Origin: Brienomyrus brachyistius
Taxonomy: Eukaryota; Chordata; Actinopteri; Osteoglossiformes; Mormyridae
NCBI RefSeq assembly: GCF_023856365.1
Contig: NW_026042783.1
Location: 1-64,000 of the forward strand
Direction of reading: 5' to 3'
Length of the DNA: 64,000 nt
Below, one piece after another: positions 60,490 through 64,000 of the stretch (positions are counted from its first letter, which is position 1; every line of letters begins with the position of its first letter). The notes beneath the pieces were generated by a model. It saw nothing but the letters and a program-made list of their open reading frames with translations. It was not told the origin of the DNA and ran no database searches. Made by a program: the position numbers and the translations under genes.

Positions 60490-61718
60490 CAGGCAGACAG
60501 ACTCGGGTGGTGACAGGGGGCTGGGGGGCTGCAGGGGACCTCCTGGGGAGAAAGGACAGATGAGCACCTTCAGTGTGATAGCAGTGAGACCAAACAGCCC
60601 AGATTCCCTAACAGTGACTCCCCCAGTCTAGAGGGCCTCAGATGTTCTCAGAGATCAAGGCAGACTCGTGAGGCTGGTAAAAGTGCTCTTTCAGCAGACC
60701 CCAGAGGCTAATGGGACTGCAGTACATCACCACTCGCTTGGGTGCTCCTAGAGCCAAAAGTACTAACTTACTTTCAGGATTTTCTACAACACATGAAGAT
60801 CCAGCATCTTATACGGCGCATTAATCACCCCTTACTTTACTTTCTCATTTTAATAGAGAATGAAATCCTGATTCCTGGTCCTGGAGATGAAGTGTGTGTA
60901 TAATGAAGCAAGCATGCGCCAAGGACAAACTGAACTGTGTCCAACAATTACAGACTTTTCCCTTTGAACCCAGACTGTTCTGAATGAAGGACTTTAAGCA
61001 AAGTTTGCTTATACGGGCCAGTCGATATAATTCTTGACACTGACCCAGTTTTTAGAATTTTCAGCTTCACTGCTTATGTGGTGTGTGAGAGAGGAGCTTA
61101 AAACCACATCAGACCAAATGTCATTTTAGATTCATGACACTGGGTCTAATACTACACGCTGTTTCACTTCTGTAAGTTACGTTAATGCATAAGAAAGTGC
61201 TTTCGACCAATGTACCGGAATCACATTTTTTATTGGAAAATAATGGAACGTGTGCATATTCGTGCTTTTGCAAAAAGCAAAACGAAGAATGAAGTACAAG
61301 AATGGAGGTGGGTGAAATTCACCATGTGCTTTGAGGTGAAAACACGCCTGCCCCCTAGTGGTCAACAAGCGGCATCGCAAACATAATGGTGAAGTCCAAA
61401 ATATTCAGACTCTGACACATAATAAAATTGTTTAGTCTGGAGCTTACAACAAAACGGAGAATATCATTTACAGTTAAACCAATATTATTTCAGAGTGATG
61501 AGCCACGTACTTGCTGGAGCCACACTGCACATTGGTCAGCACGGTGAAGTTGTTCCTCACGCTACGAAGGCTCGCAAGCACCTACGTGAGAAAAACACAG
61601 AACATCAAGACTCCTAAAAAATAAACACTGCAAAGGCCAACCTTCATAAATTCATATTCTTTGCCCCAATGTCATATTTACCTGAGCAAAGGGTGTTACA
61701 ATCAGGTCATCCCCATGT
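60490..61718 (-). CDS. pde4b: PDE4 cAMP phosphodiesterase, three small exons (UCR1 end and linker)
   Basis: PDE4 enzymes hydrolyse cAMP; long forms carry the regulatory region UCR1. Minus-strand exons: 61,718-61,682 (37 bp, HGDDLIVTPFAQ), 61,581-61,511 (71 bp, VLASLRSVRNNFTVLTNVQC then GSS) and 60,542-60,490 (53 bp, RSPAAPQPPVTTRVCLP). All have AG/GT borders, and phases 1, 0, 2 and 1 connect exactly. The block is the end of UCR1 and the UCR1-UCR2 linker. SVRNNFT and RSPAA-QPPV point to PDE4B, but assignment among the four paralogues is tentative. The UCR2 and catalytic exons were not found to the left, nor the start of UCR1 to the right, so large introns filled with transposons are implied. 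The exons are too short to stand out as open frames. Confidence 0.9.
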
Positions 61719-61925
61719 CTGCGAATGAAATAAATTCATAAAATTCATGAAATAAATTTCCATTACACAGAAGCAATATTAAACTGACAGTATTGTTCAG
61801 CCAGTCAGCCAAACAGAAACAGCACCTAGATATGATTCTATGTATATAAGCATAAGGTACACCCTGATGGTATCACCGCAGGTCACAAACACGCAAACAG
61901 TTAGCGATTTAGAGATTCCAATCCG
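61719..61925. other. PDE4 intron, no further feature
   Basis: AT-rich DNA between the 37-bp exon and the inverted SINE. Confidence 0.5.
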
Positions 61926-62045
61926 CCTAATCGCATGCGTTTGAGCTCCAGAATGAAACCCAGATGGCAGAGGGGAGAACATGCAAACTCCACACACGCA
62001 GAGCACAACCCACAGCCCTGGAGGTGCGAGGCTACAGTGTTACCC
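61926..62045 (-). mobile_element. Inverted, diverged SINE fragment
   Basis: GAGAACATGCAAACTCCACA and GGCTACAGTGTTAC are the reverse complement of the GGAGTTTGCATGTTCTC and head region of the tRNA-derived SINE. Confidence 0.7.
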
Positions 62046-62427
62046 AGAAACATAGAATAAAACAATGGAACATCGAACGAAACAATGAATGGACAACAAA
62101 GACAGGTTAAAACAATGAATAAAGTCTCTCGGGATTCCTCTGTTCTAGCCGAATTATTCTGACCGTTCTGAGTGACGGAGTAACTTAAGTAGCTAGTATG
62201 TGATTCCCACAAAGACACATTATCCTTCACTTTGTCTCCATACCGATAACACAGAGTGATAATATACAGATGAAGTTTCCATCAAAGTGTTTAAAGTCTA
62301 TGAACTACTGTTCCAGGACCTCAGAGAATGGGCCACTCCAAGACAAAAAGCAAAGATACGCAAATGATTGATCATGAAAAAGGTTATGTAGAAACACAAC
62401 AAGATGTCAGACTGGGTGGCAAGTGGG
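62046..62427. other. Non-coding DNA, no gene recognised
   Basis: Separates the SINE fragment from the Gypsy remnant. No reverse transcriptase motif was seen here. Confidence 0.4.
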
Positions 62428-64000
62428 TTAACCGGCTAGGAAGAGTCTGAAGAGCTTCTGAATTTGGGAAGCGAGCACACGGTAAACAATTTTTTCTAGG
62501 TGTGGCTCATCACCCTCCGGCGAATATTCACTAACAGCCACCATTTCTACTAGAGTGGGGTCCGGGAGAGAAATGGACGAGAGGGCAGAGGCTGAACGAT
62601 CGAGGTAGGGTTTAAACATGTTTATGTGACAAACCCTGGACTTCCTCCTATGATCTGGGGTTTCTATCACATAGTTGGCAGCGCTCAGCTTAGAGTGGAT
62701 GACATAGGGATCTTAAAACCGAGCACAAAGGAAGGAACTGGACAAAGGGAAGGACTGCTCTGTAGCAGCTTTATCGAACTGTGCCTTCATTTTTACTTGC
62801 AAGGTACCAAGGGACGTCCTAGCTAAGGGTCTAACAGCAGACAATCACTGCTCCTGAAGCACTTTGAGGGGACCTCGAACCAAATGACCAAACACGAGGT
62901 CAGCAGAACTAAACCCAGTCAAATCCTGGATGGTGTCGTAGATAGCAAAGAGGAGGAGGGGCACACCCTCATCCCAATCTTTCCGTGCATCTATACAGAA
63001 AGTGTGGCGCATGTTATTAAATGGTAAGTGCTGGATACTGAGTACCAAACTTCCAACTCACAAACCACTTGGGCAAATAGTTTTGATGTGAAGTTGGTAC
63101 CTTGATCAGAGAGAATTTTATCACTATAATGTGGGATCTAAGACTGCGAATGGGGATAGCTTCTGGGAAACGAGTCAAAGTGCACATTAATGTAAATAGA
63201 TAAATATTGCCCGAGTGAGTTTTTGGTAAAGGACCGACATAGTCTATAAGTACATGTTTGAAAGGTTCACCGATCACAGGTATGGGCCATAACAGAGCTG
63301 GAATAATTACCTGATTTGGTTTGTCCACTATTTGACAGGCATGACAGGACTTACAATACCTCTTTGTATCCGAGTTTACCCCAGGCCAGAAGAAATGACT
63401 TTAGGAGACTGGATAACGCCTTTTTAATTCCTAGATAACCCGAACATGGATGATCGTGGTCGAGGGACAACACATATGTCCAATATTTCCCAGGGACTAC
63501 TACCTGATATACCGAAGACCAATCGAAAGGCATATTCGGAGGGGTCCACTTACACATAAGCACTTGATCACGTAGGAAGTAAGCAGTGGGGTGATTCTTG
63601 AAAACCGTCTCCTCGACAGAGGCGGCACGACAGGACTCCAAGGAGAGATTAGCTCCCTGAGCCTTAACCAAGGCTTCCTTCATAGAAGGAACTTCAGGGG
63701 AAACAATAACAGGGCGAGCAACAGGGGTGTCAAAATCACAAAATGACGGGGTGGCTGAAGGAGAGTCATACATAAATGTATAAGCTAGGTCTATGTCCGC
63801 AAATATATGCCTTTGGGCACGGGTGAACACACAGGCTGTAAACACGTTCTACAGAAACACTACATTGAGAACATTGGTTCGGAGATGACTTCAGGTAGAG
63901 GAACAACTCTTTCTCCAGCAATGTCATTCTCCAAAATAAATTATATTCCAGGAACAGGTAGGCGAGGCTGAACTGCCATATGGAAGAACCCAGAGAAATC
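62428..64000 (-). mobile_element. Ty3/Gypsy element of Gmr1-like type, protease end and integrase, decayed
   Basis: Reading leftward from the right edge: the end of an aspartic protease region (IAGERVVPLPEV), then VFTACVFTRAQ, a spacer, the integrase zinc finger (CKSCHACQ), the integrase core start (FKHVLIDYVGPLPKTHSGN), GFSSADLVFGHLVRGPLKVL, and the post-integrase segment IETPDHRRKSRVCHINMFKP. At least three frameshifts interrupt it, one just before the second catalytic aspartate. Protease is followed by integrase with no reverse transcriptase between, the order known for Gmr1-like Gypsy elements. Reverse transcriptase, expected downstream, has been lost. It is inactive and lies in the apparent PDE4 intron. 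Confidence 0.85.

Overview
This window looks like a piece of a teleost fish genome. It carries vertebrate genes split into short exons with GT-AG introns and correct phases (intersectin-2, a PDE4 phosphodiesterase, a fish-type PRY-SPRY exon). Around them lie fish repeat families: tRNA-derived SINEs with a TGGA tail, Tc1/mariner, Tigger/pogo and hAT-like MITEs, L1/Tx1 and L2-type LINEs, BEL/Pao, and a Ty3/Gypsy element with the protease-integrase order of the Gmr1-like clade. No bacterial, phage, CRISPR or rRNA features were seen. The species cannot be fixed from the sequence alone; the SINE subtype would fit a basal teleost such as an osteoglossomorph, but that is only an impression.

Layout. 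Positions 1-21,363 are one uninterrupted satellite built from 13, 16, 19, 22 and 25-bp variants of a CAG(CAG)CCTGACAAA unit, with nested higher-order blocks. At 22.3-23.4 kb on the minus strand are the last three coding exons of an intersectin-2 gene (C2 domain, stop codon). At 26.1-27.1 kb is a repeat that reappears, circularly permuted, at 33.6-35.8 kb; the second copy also carries a 270-bp solo LTR with 5-bp target duplications. At 29.1-31.2 kb (minus) is a candidate two-exon gene for an acidic, repeat-containing protein I do not recognise. At 38.9-42.9 kb (plus) seven exons encode the end of the second EH domain and the coiled coil of intersectin-2, opposite in orientation to the C2 exons. 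This block is bracketed by two nearly identical 1.06-kb direct repeats at 37.5 and 43.3 kb.

From 45 to 51 kb there is LINE and SINE debris. At 51.2-51.7 kb (minus) is a frameshifted two-exon fragment that looks like the C-terminus of a tyrosine-recombinase-like protein. A diverged local duplication and a CpG-rich, NRF1-site-bearing stretch follow at 52-54.8 kb. At 55.8-56.3 kb (minus) is a complete PRY-SPRY exon. A BEL/Pao integrase tail and its probable LTR occupy 57.7-60.0 kb. Three tiny PDE4 exons (minus) lie at 60.5-61.7 kb. A decayed Gmr1-like Gypsy element runs off the right end.

The genes do not form a functional unit. What stands out is structural: a very large satellite open on one strand in all frames, an intersectin-2 locus in two opposed pieces, a direct repeat around one piece, and a circularly permuted duplication with a microhomology junction. 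The intersectin arrangement could be real rearrangement or misassembly, and the sequence alone cannot decide.
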